DNA from: Jeotgalicoccus saudimassiliensis
GTDB taxonomy: Bacteria > Bacillota > Bacilli > Staphylococcales > Salinicoccaceae
Length of the DNA: 64,000 bases
Direction: 5' to 3'
NCBI RefSeq assembly: GCF_000756715.1
Contig: NZ_CCSE01000001.1
Location: forward strand, 372,001-436,000
A model generated the notes under the pieces. That model did no database searches. It had not been told where the DNA came from and saw only the letters and a list, made by a program, of their open reading frames with translations. This document shows, one piece after another, positions 48,544 through 57,412 of the stretch. The translations under genes were made by a program, and so were the position numbers. Positions within the stretch are counted from its first letter, which is position 1, and each line of letters begins with the position of its first letter.

Positions 48544-50370
48544 ATGAACCTGAGAGAAAACATTAGAAACATAGCAATTATTGCACACGTAGACCATGGT
48601 AAAACGACGCTGGTAGACCAGCTTTTAAAACAATCCGGTATTTTCCGTGAAAATGAACACGTTGAAGAACGTGCCATGGACTCGAATGATATTGAACGTG
48701 AACGAGGAATTACAATTCTGGCAAAAAATACGGCAATCGATTATAAAGATACGCGTATAAACATTTTAGACACACCGGGTCACGCTGACTTCGGCGGTGA
48801 AGTGGAACGCATTATGAAAATGGTTGACGGGGTAATCCTCGTTGTCGATGCATATGAAGGGACAATGCCTCAGACGCGTTTCGTACTGAAGAAAGCATTG
48901 GAACAAAACTTAAAACCTGTAGTAGTAGTAAACAAAATTGATAAACCGAGTGCACGTCCTGAAGAAGTAGTAGACGATGTTCTTGAGTTATTTATCGAAC
49001 TTGATGCGAATGATGAACAGCTTGAATTCCCGGTTGTATATGCATCTGCAATGAACGGTACAGCAAGTCTTGAACCGGGTCAGCAGGATGAAAACATGCA
49101 GTCAATCTACGATACTATTTTAGATTACGTACCGGCACCTGTTGATAACAGTGACGAGCCGCTGCAGTTCCAGGTGTCACTGCTGGACTATAACGACTAT
49201 GTCGGCCGTATCGGAATCGGACGCGTATTCCGCGGTACGATTAACGTTGGTGAAACAGTATCATTAATTAAAGTGGACGGAACGACTAAAAACTTCCGAG
49301 TGTCGAAAATTTTCGGTTTCCTTGGACTGACACGTGTAGAAATTGACAGTGCGAAAGCCGGGGATCTGATTGCAATTAGCGGTATGGAGGACATCAATGT
49401 AGGTGAAACGATTACTCCTACTGATGTTCAGGAACCACTGCCGATAATGCATATCGATGAGCCGACACTGCAGATGACATTTGCAGTAAACAACTCACCG
49501 TTTGCAGGCCGTGAAGGTAAACACGTTACAGCGAGAAAAATTGAAGAGCGTCTGCACCTTCAGCTGGAGACTGACGTATCGCTTCGTGTAGATCCGACAG
49601 ATCAGCCGGATGCATGGAAAGTGGCAGGACGCGGTGAGCTTCACCTGTCTATTCTTATTGAGAATTTACGCCGTGAAGGGTTCGAGCTTCAGGTTTCAAA
49701 ACCTGAAGTAATCGTCCGTGAGATTGACGGAGTTCAATGTGAGCCGTTTGAGCGTGTACAAATCGACGTACATGAAGAAAATACGGGAAGCATTATCGAA
49801 TCTATGGGCGCACGTAAAGGTGAAATGCTCGATATGGTAACAACAGGTAACGGACAGACTCGTCTGACATTCCTTATTCCTGCACGCGGACTTATCGGAT
49901 ACCGTACAGAATTTATGTCAATGACACGCGGCTATGGTATTATTAACCATACTTTTGAAGAATACCGACCGTTAGTTAAAGGACGTATCGGCGGACGCCG
50001 AAACGGTGTACTTGTATCGATTGATAAAGGTGCTGCAAGCACGTACTCAATCCTTGCACTTGAAGGACGCGGAACGAACTTTATGGAGCCGGGTACAGAA
50101 GTTTACGAAGGAATGATCGTCGGTGAAAACTCACGTGAAAATGACCTTGCAGTAAATATCACTAAAGTAAAAGCTGCAAACAACATCCGTTCAGCAACAA
50201 AAGAGCAGACGACTACGATGAAGAAACCGAGAAGTCTGACTCTGGAAGAAGCGCTTGAATATATTAATGACGACGAGCTTGTTGAGATTACGCCTGAAAC
50301 AGTTCGTATGCGCAAGAAGATTTTAGAGAAAAACGCCCGTGAAAAAGCGTATAAGAAAAATAAGCAATAA
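48544..50370 (+). CDS. typA: Ribosome-associated GTPase TypA/BipA
   Basis: 608 residues from the ATG at 48544 (a TTG directly before it is the other possible start; GAAGGGA lies upstream). G1 HVDHGKTTL, switch I RERGITI, G3 DTPGHADFGGEVER, G4 NKIDKPSAR. EF-G-like domains II, III and V follow, then the TypA-specific C-terminal domain. It is a translational GTPase that binds the 70S/30S ribosome and supports assembly and stress responses. ylaH follows closely, as in Bacillus. Confidence 0.96.
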   Translation: MNLRENIRNIAIIAHVDHGKTTLVDQLLKQSGIFRENEHVEERAMDSNDIERERGITILAKNTAIDYKDTRINILDTPGHADFGGEVERIMKMVDGVILVVDAYEGTMPQTRFVLKKALEQNLKPVVVVNKIDKPSARPEEVVDDVLELFIELDANDEQLEFPVVYASAMNGTASLEPGQQDENMQSIYDTILDYVPAPVDNSDEPLQFQVSLLDYNDYVGRIGIGRVFRGTINVGETVSLIKVDGTTKNFRVSKIFGFLGLTRVEIDSAKAGDLIAISGMEDINVGETITPTDVQEPLPIMHIDEPTLQMTFAVNNSPFAGREGKHVTARKIEERLHLQLETDVSLRVDPTDQPDAWKVAGRGELHLSILIENLRREGFELQVSKPEVIVREIDGVQCEPFERVQIDVHEENTGSIIESMGARKGEMLDMVTTGNGQTRLTFLIPARGLIGYRTEFMSMTRGYGIINHTFEEYRPLVKGRIGGRRNGVLVSIDKGAASTYSILALEGRGTNFMEPGTEVYEGMIVGENSRENDLAVNITKVKAANNIRSATKEQTTTMKKPRSLTLEEALEYINDDELVEITPETVRMRKKILEKNAREKAYKKNKQ

Positions 50371-50391
50371 TAGTGAAGTGGAGTGAGGCAG

Positions 50392-50766
50392 TTGTTTAAT
50401 CCTCTCATTCTCCTGAACACACAAAGTGGGACAGGCTTAACTGAGCGTCTCACTTTCTTTGGGAGATTATATGGTCTGGATTCCAATCCTGAGGCAGGTA
50501 TGTGGTATTTATTCATTACGATTTTCGTGCTGTGTGCTATCGTGTATCAGCTGGGATTTGCCCGCAAAGTGAAGCTGTGGCAAACGGTGGTTATTTATAT
50601 ACTGATGTTTATCGGTGTAATATTCCTAACGTTTTTCGGAGCATTTTATCCTGTTGCCGAGTGTTTAATTGTTATTGCAATTATTCTTGCCGGCTACAGA
50701 TACAGACTGCATAAAGAAAGAAAAGAAGGAAACATTGCACAGCCGAAAGGGCCGCCGGCGCAATAA
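50392..50766 (+). CDS. ylaH: YlaH-like membrane protein
   Basis: 124 residues from the TTG at 50392, 8 nt after GGAG; a GTG three codons upstream overlaps that site. Three transmembrane helices (GMWYLFITIFVLCAIVY, VVIYILMFIGVIFLTFF, ECLIVIAIILAGY) and a basic tail, fitting the YlaH family. It follows typA closely, an arrangement kept in Bacillus. Function unknown. Confidence 0.82.
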   Translation: MFNPLILLNTQSGTGLTERLTFFGRLYGLDSNPEAGMWYLFITIFVLCAIVYQLGFARKVKLWQTVVIYILMFIGVIFLTFFGAFYPVAECLIVIAIILAGYRYRLHKERKEGNIAQPKGPPAQ

Positions 50767-50768
50767 AT

Positions 50769-50800
50769 AAAAAACGCGAACATTATGTTCGCGTTTTTTT
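50769..50800. terminator. Bidirectional terminator
   Basis: 14-bp perfect stem AAAAAACGCGAACA / TGTTCGCGTTTTTT with a 3-nt loop. Confidence 0.85.
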
Positions 50801-51285
50801 TATTGGAACTCAATTTTAGTTACGTAAACCAGACGTTCTTTTTCGATGCCGTCTTCGCCGACGACGAGCAGATCAAATAATCCGTCTTCGTGCAGACGTT
50901 TCCCTTTGTTTGAGAAATGTGCATAAAACGTTTCGCGGTCTTTATAGAGCAGTTCTGTTTCACCGTCATTATGTACAAAAACAATTTTAGCATTCTCGTC
51001 TTCATATGCTTCGGCATATTCAAGGAATGGTGCCAGACTGATAACGAATGAACTTTCCAGCAGTTCGCGTTTCTTAAATTTCTTTTCGGATTTCAAAGTC
51101 GGCGGTTTAGTTTCGCCTTCGATAATCTGGCGGTTCCATTCAGATTCATCGTTAAAAGTGATTTCCTCGCTGTCTTCCCCATGTGACAGTAAATCCTCGA
51201 GGACAATTTTGCGGTCATCGAATATCCATGTCGATGGATCCAGGGTAATTTGATAACGGACATTGCCGGTAAGTTGAATAATCAT
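50800..51285 (-). CDS. Conserved hypothetical protein (YlaL-like by position)
   Basis: 161 residues, acidic, no signal or membrane segment. Features: VRYQITLDPSTWIFDDRKIVLEDL at the N-terminus, an acidic middle, KKFKKRELLESSFVISLAPFLEYAEA, and a mixed alpha/beta C-terminus. Size and place between typA-ylaH and ylaN agree with ylaL of Bacillus and an equivalent gene in S. aureus, as I recall. No catalytic motif is seen. GGGAG precedes the ATG. Confidence 0.72.
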   Translation of the reverse strand: MIIQLTGNVRYQITLDPSTWIFDDRKIVLEDLLSHGEDSEEITFNDESEWNRQIIEGETKPPTLKSEKKFKKRELLESSFVISLAPFLEYAEAYEDENAKIVFVHNDGETELLYKDRETFYAHFSNKGKRLHEDGLFDLLVVGEDGIEKERLVYVTKIEFQ

Positions 51286-51440
51286 AAATATCGCTCCCTT
51301 TGCTTAAAAATTATAGCAAAGTTTTCTATAAAATTATACAATGGAAACATAAACATTCACGATTACGTCCTTGAATGTCACTTGCTTTTTGCCGAACGTT
51401 AAGATAAAATTTTATGAAGAGTAAATGAGGGGGGAACCGC

Positions 51441-51731
51441 GTGTCTGCTGAAAAACAATTAAGTAAAACTGCTTATGATCAATTGGACAAAGACGCCGAC
51501 AGAATTCTCCAACTAATCGAAGTTCAAATGGAAAATTTAACGATGCCCCAGTGTCCGGTTTTTGAAGAAGTACTGGATACACAAATGTTCGGACTATCGA
51601 AAGAAATAAATTTTGCAGTGAGACTTGGTTTGGTTGACGCACAAGACGGCCGTGATATACTGGATCATCTTGAAGTTGAAGTATCCAAAGTACACGAAGC
51701 ATATATGGAAAAAGAAAAGAATCAAGTCTAA
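51441..51731 (+). CDS. ylaN: YlaN family protein (DUF1507)
   Basis: 96 residues from a GTG with GGGGGG upstream. The sequence is all helical and acidic, with [28 protein letters not shown], a strongly conserved YlaN stretch. In Bacillus and S. aureus YlaN is required under iron limitation and has been linked to iron homeostasis and Fur. Position directly before ftsW is conserved. Confidence 0.93.
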   Translation: MSAEKQLSKTAYDQLDKDADRILQLIEVQMENLTMPQCPVFEEVLDTQMFGLSKEINFAVRLGLVDAQDGRDILDHLEVEVSKVHEAYMEKEKNQV

Positions 51732-51770
51732 AGAATATTTCTTTAGACTTTTTTAAATGAGGGACCAGCC

Positions 51771-52949
51771 GTGCAATTTATAAAAAACTTTTTCAACTAC
51801 GTTAAATCGTATTCCAAGTACGTTGACTTTTTAATATTAATCGCATATGTTGCACTATCGCTCATCGGTCTGGTCATGGTATACAGTGCGAGTATGGTAC
51901 CTGCACAGATGAACGAGGGTAATTCTGAACATTACTATATCAGACACCTGATGTTTATCATTCTCGGTTTCGGCCTCGTATTTTTTATGACGTACTTTAT
52001 GAGCGGGAACTTTTTTAAGATGAAAGGTGTCCAGCTGCTGATGCTCGGAGCAATTATCATTCTGCTTTTGGTAACGATGTTTTTCGGTACCGAGGTCAAC
52101 GGGCAGCGTAACTGGATCAGAGTCGGAGGTTTTGGCCTTCAGTCATCTGAATTTTTTAAAGTCGTTGCGATATTGTATTTAGCGTACATATATTCAAGAA
52201 GAGAAAAAAGAATCGACAACGATGAACTGACGAGTATAATTCCACTTGTATTTATTCTCGTGGTTTCAGGGATGGTTATGATTAACGACTTCGGTACGTG
52301 GATGGTTATTGCTGCGATTATTCTCAGTATGTTTTTATATATCCGTATTCCGCTGAAGGTAATAGGCTGGACAGCAGCGCTTGGAACAGTAACGCTCGGA
52401 GTCATCGCAGGTGTACTCTATCTGGTGAACGGCTCCGTGCTGTCGAATTACCAGATGCACCGTATCGAGACGTTCTTCCATCCCTTTAACGACCCGATGG
52501 GAACGGGATATCAGCTGACCAACTCACTGATCGCGATATCCCACGGCGGCCTGTTCGGTACAGGCATAGGCAATGGAATAATTAAACTCGGTTATCTTCC
52601 GGAACCGCATACGGACTTTATAATGGCGGTTATCGCGGAAGAACTCGGTCTGATCGGCGTATTATTTATCGTCCTGCTGTACCTGGTAATTATATTGAAG
52701 GCATTATCCTATGCCCACCGTTCCACGGATACATTTTACAGAATCATCTGTATCGGTGTCGCAATGTATATTACGATGCAGGTATTTATAAACGTCGGCG
52801 GTATTTCAAAAATTATCCCGCTGACAGGAGTGCCGCTGCCGCTCTTAAGTTACGGCGGATCATCATTCCTCAGCGTGTCGATTGCGATAGGTCTGTTGAT
52901 TATCGCGGCCAAACACGTTAAGCAGAAAGAAATTGAACTGAAGAAATAA
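51771..52949 (+). CDS. ftsW: Peptidoglycan glycosyltransferase FtsW (SEDS family)
   Basis: 392 residues from a GTG with GAGGGA upstream; about ten transmembrane helices. SEDS motifs: VYSASM in the first helix region, RNWIRVGGFGLQSSEFFK after helix 4, HTDFIMAVIAEELGLIG around the catalytic loop, and GVPLPLLSYGGSSF near the end. It polymerises lipid II at the division septum with a partner class B PBP. It is followed by a strong bidirectional terminator. From memory pycA comes next in S. aureus; here a cation-efflux gene does. Confidence 0.95.
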   Translation: MQFIKNFFNYVKSYSKYVDFLILIAYVALSLIGLVMVYSASMVPAQMNEGNSEHYYIRHLMFIILGFGLVFFMTYFMSGNFFKMKGVQLLMLGAIIILLLVTMFFGTEVNGQRNWIRVGGFGLQSSEFFKVVAILYLAYIYSRREKRIDNDELTSIIPLVFILVVSGMVMINDFGTWMVIAAIILSMFLYIRIPLKVIGWTAALGTVTLGVIAGVLYLVNGSVLSNYQMHRIETFFHPFNDPMGTGYQLTNSLIAISHGGLFGTGIGNGIIKLGYLPEPHTDFIMAVIAEELGLIGVLFIVLLYLVIILKALSYAHRSTDTFYRIICIGVAMYITMQVFINVGGISKIIPLTGVPLPLLSYGGSSFLSVSIAIGLLIIAAKHVKQKEIELKK

Positions 52950-52956
52950 TTGTAAC

Positions 52957-52988
52957 AAAGCCTCCGGAAATTTTTTTCCGGAGGCTTT
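52957..52988. terminator. Bidirectional terminator
   Basis: 13-bp perfect stem AAAGCCTCCGGAA / TTCCGGAGGCTTT with a 6-nt loop, between ftsW and the CDF gene. Confidence 0.85.
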
Positions 52989-52999
52989 GTTATGCCGTT

Positions 53000-54001
53000 T
53001 TATATTTTACCTGTTTTATTATCGAGCTGATTTTGTGTTTTCGGCCATGACCGGCGGCCGTCGTCAACTTCGAATTCCAGGTTCACATCAGCGATATGAC
53101 TTTGTTTCATAATGACTTCTTCAATATCATCACGTAATTTGTTTGTGTATTCGACAGTTAAGTCCGGAGCGATTTCTGCTACGACTTCTACGTGAAGGTC
53201 ATCTCCTTCTTTCATCACGATTAGTCTTTGTATATCTTTAATATCATTGTGATTGAAGACGATTTGTGAAATGCGCTGTTCCATCTGCGGATCGCTTTCA
53301 CCAAGCACACCTGCCGCATTTTCCATAAACACTTTATAAACAATATAGAACATCATGAGACCAATCATTACCGATACGACACCTTCTGCCTGTTCGATGC
53401 CTGCGAAACGGCCGAGCAGTATACCGATAATAGCGAGCAGCGCACCGGAAGTCGCTACTGTATCTTCTAAAAAGACAAGCTTGGTTGCCGGTTTGGCACG
53501 GTTCATATGTTTATAACTCAGTGTGAGCGGCTTAATTCCGTCATATGGCTGCTCAGCCTGCTGCAGCAGTTCTTTGCCTGCTTTGTAGAGGACAAAACCT
53601 TCCAGTATAACTGCGATTGACAGGACACCGAGGTTTATCAGCAGCATTGTTGTGTCGGTCTGTGCTGGGAGCGGCTCGACAATATGGTGAATACCTTCCC
53701 TCACTGTTTCGTATGAAAGAATTGCAACGATAATAATGGCGAAGAGACAGACGAGGTTGACCAGTCTGCCGAACCCGAACGGAAATCTTTTAGTCGGTGC
53801 TTTCTTTGACAGGCTGGATCCTGCAAACACGAAAAGCTGGTTAATCGCGTCACCGAGTGAATGCATCATTTCGGCGAACATAGCGACGTTTGCCGTAAAC
53901 AGAAAGGCGAGGCCTTTAAGACCTGCAAGAACAAAGTTTACGATAGCGGCAGTCAGCGCTGCCATACTCCCTTTTTTAAGTAAAGCAAATATTTCTTTCA
54001 A
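53000..54001 (-). CDS. Cation diffusion facilitator (CDF) family transporter
   Basis: 333 residues from a TTG at 54001, with AAGGAGAGGG 6 nt upstream; the ATG ten codons earlier has no ribosome site. Six transmembrane helices with the metal motif HSLGDAINQ (H-x3-D) in helix 2 and EDTVATSGA (E-D) in helix 5, plus a C-terminal cytosolic domain with HVEVVAEIAPD. The family exports Zn2+, Mn2+ or Fe2+ in exchange for H+. The helix 2 motif is HxxxD rather than DxxxD, so metal choice cannot be predicted safely. Confidence 0.88.
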   Translation of the reverse strand: MKEIFALLKKGSMAALTAAIVNFVLAGLKGLAFLFTANVAMFAEMMHSLGDAINQLFVFAGSSLSKKAPTKRFPFGFGRLVNLVCLFAIIIVAILSYETVREGIHHIVEPLPAQTDTTMLLINLGVLSIAVILEGFVLYKAGKELLQQAEQPYDGIKPLTLSYKHMNRAKPATKLVFLEDTVATSGALLAIIGILLGRFAGIEQAEGVVSVMIGLMMFYIVYKVFMENAAGVLGESDPQMEQRISQIVFNHNDIKDIQRLIVMKEGDDLHVEVVAEIAPDLTVEYTNKLRDDIEEVIMKQSHIADVNLEFEVDDGRRSWPKTQNQLDNKTGKI

Positions 54002-54065
54002 TAAAATCCCTCTCCTTAATAATAAAGACATTAAAATGCAATACCCAAAAAGAGGGAAATATATG

Positions 54066-54099
54066 TAAAAAAACCGCCAATTTTAGGATTGGCGGTTTT
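54066..54099 (-). terminator. Terminator of ctaA
   Basis: 11-bp stem AAAACCGCCAA / TTGGCGGTTTT with an 8-nt loop and a T run on the minus strand, directly after the ctaA stop. Confidence 0.75.
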
Positions 54100-54106
54100 A
54101 ACAGTT

Positions 54107-55006
54107 CTAATCTTTATTTCTCGATAACAGCATAATAAAGTAGCATAACAGTCCGAACAGGAGTGTGATAAATAAAGCATGGAATAATGCGATGAAAATA
54201 TTAACCATTGTAAAGACTGAAAGCATACCTGTAATTACCTGCATCATCAGCAGAGTAAATGCTATAATCCAACAGTACTTAATCAGCTTCTTGTCACTGT
54301 ATTTTCTCAGTACATGGATAAGAATCAGCAGCATCCAGATTGCTAAAATTCCAACGAGGAATCTGTGACCCATCTGCACTGACTGATAAAAGTTAGCCGG
54401 CATAATTGTACCCGGCATGCAGTGAGGCCATTCCGTACATGCCAGTGAAGAGTCTGTGTGTCTGACAAGAGCTCCGCTGTATATTACAAAATATATGTAG
54501 ATAGTCAGCAGTATCGTGTTGTACCTTAAGAAAGGACTGACCACAATTTTGCGTTCGTGCTGTCCGTAGGAAACTTCAAAAATAAGTACTGTCAGCAGAA
54601 ACACCGCAGCAAAACATATTAATGAAATACCGAAGTGGGCTGCAAGTACGAAGTCACCTTCCCATATACCAATAACAGCTGCTGCTCCAATCAGTGACTG
54701 AATCAGAATAAAACTGAGTGACAGGTAGATGAGGAATTTCGCTTCACGGACATGTCCAATCTGTTTCCAGGCCATATATCCCAGCGCCAGCAGGAAAATA
54801 ATAGCAATGCCTGAAACTCCACGGTGTGCGAGTTCAATAATCGTATCGAGCGGCCAGTCTTTCGGAATAAGCTGTCCGTGACACAGCGGCCAGGTTTCTC
54901 CGCAGCCGTCTTCAGAACCTGTTTTTGTAACAAGTGCGCCACCAATCTGGACGAAGACCATAATCAATGTCGTAATAACTGCTACAATTTTTAAATTTCT
55001 ATACAA
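54107..55006 (-). CDS. ctaA: Haem A synthase
   Basis: 299 residues from a TTG at 55006 (MYRNLKIVAV), with GAGGTG 7 nt upstream; an in-frame TTG at 55024 is less well placed. Eight transmembrane helices. The external Cys pair GCGETWPLCHG and a second pair ACTEWPHC match the four-Cys Bacillus type. Haem-ligand His residues lie in ELAHRGVSG, AAHFGISL, MGHRFLVG and FHALFI. It oxidises the C8 methyl of haem O to give haem A for aa3/caa3 oxidases. It is divergent from ctaB. Confidence 0.94.
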   Translation of the reverse strand: MYRNLKIVAVITTLIMVFVQIGGALVTKTGSEDGCGETWPLCHGQLIPKDWPLDTIIELAHRGVSGIAIIFLLALGYMAWKQIGHVREAKFLIYLSLSFILIQSLIGAAAVIGIWEGDFVLAAHFGISLICFAAVFLLTVLIFEVSYGQHERKIVVSPFLRYNTILLTIYIYFVIYSGALVRHTDSSLACTEWPHCMPGTIMPANFYQSVQMGHRFLVGILAIWMLLILIHVLRKYSDKKLIKYCWIIAFTLLMMQVITGMLSVFTMVNIFIALFHALFITLLFGLLCYFIMLLSRNKD

Positions 55007-55053
55007 ATGCAACACCTCAAACAATCGCGTTTCTGTTCGCTATACAAATAATA

Positions 55054-55082
55054 AATATATATCAGTACAGCGTTCTTTGCAA
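55054..55082 (-). promoter_or_regulatory. Promoter of ctaA
   Basis: Minus strand: -35 TTGCAA (55082-55077), 17-nt spacer, -10 TATATT (55059-55054). The -35 is embedded in the palindrome at 55075-55091. Confidence 0.5.
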
Positions 55083-55091
55083 TGTGCAAAG
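55075..55091. promoter_or_regulatory. Operator-like palindrome in the ctaA/ctaB divergent region
   Basis: CTTTGCA-ATG-TGCAAAG is a perfect 7-bp inverted repeat covering the ctaA -35 and lying just upstream of a ctaB promoter candidate (TTAACA-16-TAAAAT, 55105-55132). The rest of the 319-bp gap holds a short hairpin (ATACTC-TTCT-GAGTAT, 55162-55177) in the long ctaB leader and no other gene I can support. Confidence 0.45.
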
Positions 55092-55325
55092 TTTTGAATA
55101 GCTCTTAACAATTTATAAAACTATGGTAAAATTAATTAGTGTAGAGATTCATACCATACTCTTCTGAGTATAAATCAGATCCCGTATCATAATGAGGCAT
55201 ATTGATGAATAATTCATGAACAATGCAAAAAGTAACAATTTAATTTCAAATATGTATAGAAAATGTGACCGGGATAATCTATTATTAAAGGTAAATGTGT
55301 TTGTTTATGAAAGGGGGGCGTATAG

Positions 55326-56246
55326 ATGCACAGTGATGTTTACCAGCAAGAGGTACATCAGACAGCACGCAGTAAAGATTGGAAAGCAGTTAAAACACTC
55401 ATCAAGGACGGCATAATTAAAGCGAATTTAATACCTGCATTTGCAGCTGGCTTTCTTGCTGTTATGTATTATAACATTTCATTTTTCGAAGCAATACCTG
55501 TCATGCTGTTGATGCTGCTCGGTACAACACTAGTCATCGGAGGCGTTTGTGCCCTTAACAATTTCTACGACAGAGATATTGACAGACTGATGAAGTCGAA
55601 ACAGGAAAGACCGAGTATTGACGGAACATTTTCAGGCAAAGAGATTCTGGCAATCGGATTTACGATGGTCGGGATCGGTCTGGCAATGTTATTTTTAATC
55701 AATCCGACTGTCGGGGTTCTAGGGTTAACCGCAGCGTTTGGTTATGCAGTTGTATATTCAATTTTCGCAAAACGACATCTTGTCTCAAACACAATTATAG
55801 GAGCGATCCCCGGAGCGATGCCTCCGCTAATAGGCTGGGCTGTTTTTGAGCCTGAACTACATATATTAGCGTGGTCGATGTTCATCGTAATGTTCTTTTG
55901 GCAGATGCCTCATTTCTATGCACTTGCCATCAGACGCAGTGATGAGTATAGAGAGGCGGGTATTCCGATGCTTCCTTCTGTGAAGGGGAATGTTCGCACC
56001 AGAAACTCCATTATTCTTTGGGTGACACTTCTTTTGTTCACACCACTGATGATGTTTGAACTCGGAACATGGTTTGTTGCACTGACAGCCGTACTTAATA
56101 TTATCTGGTTTTACTTAAGTGTTAACCGGTTCAAACGGATTACGGACTATAATCGCTATGCCGGGCGAATATTTGTCTTTTCACTTAACTACGTTGTGAT
56201 ATTTTTCGTCATGATCATCGTAGCCGGCTTACTTGTGAATATTTAA
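55326..56246 (+). CDS. ctaB: Protohaem IX farnesyltransferase (haem O synthase)
   Basis: 306 residues, UbiA family, about nine transmembrane helices. The prenyl-diphosphate/Mg2+ motif is ALNNFYDRDIDRLMKSKQ (N-D-x-D-x-x-D, about 78-91); the second Asp-rich region reads YSIFAKRHLVSNT, as in other CtaB. It attaches a farnesyl group to haem B, giving haem O for CtaA. GGGGGGCG precedes the ATG. ctaC follows after 30 nt without a terminator, so ctaB-ctaCDEF may be one transcript. Confidence 0.94.
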   Translation: MHSDVYQQEVHQTARSKDWKAVKTLIKDGIIKANLIPAFAAGFLAVMYYNISFFEAIPVMLLMLLGTTLVIGGVCALNNFYDRDIDRLMKSKQERPSIDGTFSGKEILAIGFTMVGIGLAMLFLINPTVGVLGLTAAFGYAVVYSIFAKRHLVSNTIIGAIPGAMPPLIGWAVFEPELHILAWSMFIVMFFWQMPHFYALAIRRSDEYREAGIPMLPSVKGNVRTRNSIILWVTLLLFTPLMMFELGTWFVALTAVLNIIWFYLSVNRFKRITDYNRYAGRIFVFSLNYVVIFFVMIIVAGLLVNI

Positions 56247-56276
56247 AAAGTAAATGAATGAAAGAGGGGTCTAACA

Positions 56277-57410
56277 ATGAATTTAAGTTTTCTTAAAGGT
56301 AAGGCACTATTATTAGTTTCAGCTCTTACTCTTTTCCTTGCCGGTTGTGGTACGAATGAATTAAGTACTTTAAGACCTGCAGGTGAAGTTGGACAGGAAC
56401 AGTTTAACTTAATGATTTTATCAATCATTATTATGGTGCTTGTAATTGCAGTCGTTACTGTACTGTTCACAGTTGCAGTATTGAAGAGCCGCAGAAGTAA
56501 AAAAGGTGAGGATTTTGAACCGGCTGATGTTTCCGGTAACCACACACTTGAAGTTATCTGGACATCGATTCCGATTCTTCTGCTTATCGTTTTAGCTATT
56601 CCGACTGTTTACTACGTATTTAAACAGGCAGACACTGAAGCAATGACAGATGCTGACGGCAATGTAAACGCTGAAGAAACAGTAATCAATGTCAGAGCAT
56701 ACCAGTACTGGTGGGAATTTGAATATCCAAACGAAGAAGTTGTAACAGCTCAGGAACTTGTCGTTCCAACAGACCAAAAAGTTTACTTCAACCTTCAGGG
56801 TGCAGATGTTAAACACTCATTCTGGGTACCGGCAGCAGGCGGTAAGCTCGATACTAATATCGACGGTATCAACAGCTTCTACTTAGTATTCGACGATGAA
56901 GCATCTCAGGAAGCGGACCGTTTATTCTACGGCAAATGTGCCGAGCTTTGCGGACCGTCACACGCACTTATGGACTTTAAAGTAAAAGCATTACCTGAAG
57001 AAGAGTACAATCAGTGGCTTGCAGATATGAAAGCAGTTGAAGAACCTGTACAGGCTTCATCTGAAGATGCACAGCGCGGAGAGGAAATCTTCAATAACTC
57101 ATGTATGGGTTGTCACGCAGCTACACCGACAAGCCCGGGTGCCATGGGTCCTAACTTAACGAACTTCGGTGACCGTGATTTAATCGCCGGATTCATGGAA
57201 CACAATCAGGAAAACCTTGAAGCATGGATTAAAGATCCGGAGTCATTTAAACCGGATAACAAAATGGCAGGTACTTATGAATTAACTGACGAAGAAATTC
57301 AGGCAGTAGCATCATACTTAATGGAACTTAAAGTTGAGGAAGGTTCAGGTGACGTTTCGTCATTAACTGAATCAGCTGCAGATGAAGAGTCAGAAGAGGG
57401 GGGTAACTAG
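56277..57410 (+). CDS. ctaC: Cytochrome caa3 oxidase subunit II with cytochrome c domain
   Basis: 377 residues. Lipoprotein signal with lipobox LAGC (Cys24), two transmembrane helices, then the CuA cupredoxin domain with all ligands: His in VKHSFWVPA and Cys-x3-Cys-x3-His plus Met in GKCAELCGPSHALM. A fused cytochrome c domain follows (about 255-350): haem site C-M-G-C-H and axial Met in DNKMAG. This makes the enzyme a cytochrome c (caa3) oxidase, not a quinol oxidase. AGAGGGG precedes the ATG. The tail is acidic. Confidence 0.96.
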   Translation: MNLSFLKGKALLLVSALTLFLAGCGTNELSTLRPAGEVGQEQFNLMILSIIIMVLVIAVVTVLFTVAVLKSRRSKKGEDFEPADVSGNHTLEVIWTSIPILLLIVLAIPTVYYVFKQADTEAMTDADGNVNAEETVINVRAYQYWWEFEYPNEEVVTAQELVVPTDQKVYFNLQGADVKHSFWVPAAGGKLDTNIDGINSFYLVFDDEASQEADRLFYGKCAELCGPSHALMDFKVKALPEEEYNQWLADMKAVEEPVQASSEDAQRGEEIFNNSCMGCHAATPTSPGAMGPNLTNFGDRDLIAGFMEHNQENLEAWIKDPESFKPDNKMAGTYELTDEEIQAVASYLMELKVEEGSGDVSSLTESAADEESEEGGN

Positions 57411-57412
57411 GA

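Noticed and set aside
55216-55416. 66-codon plus-strand frame upstream of ctaB
   Set aside because: It runs into ctaB in another frame, has no ribosome site and lacks coding-like composition; most likely part of the ctaB leader.
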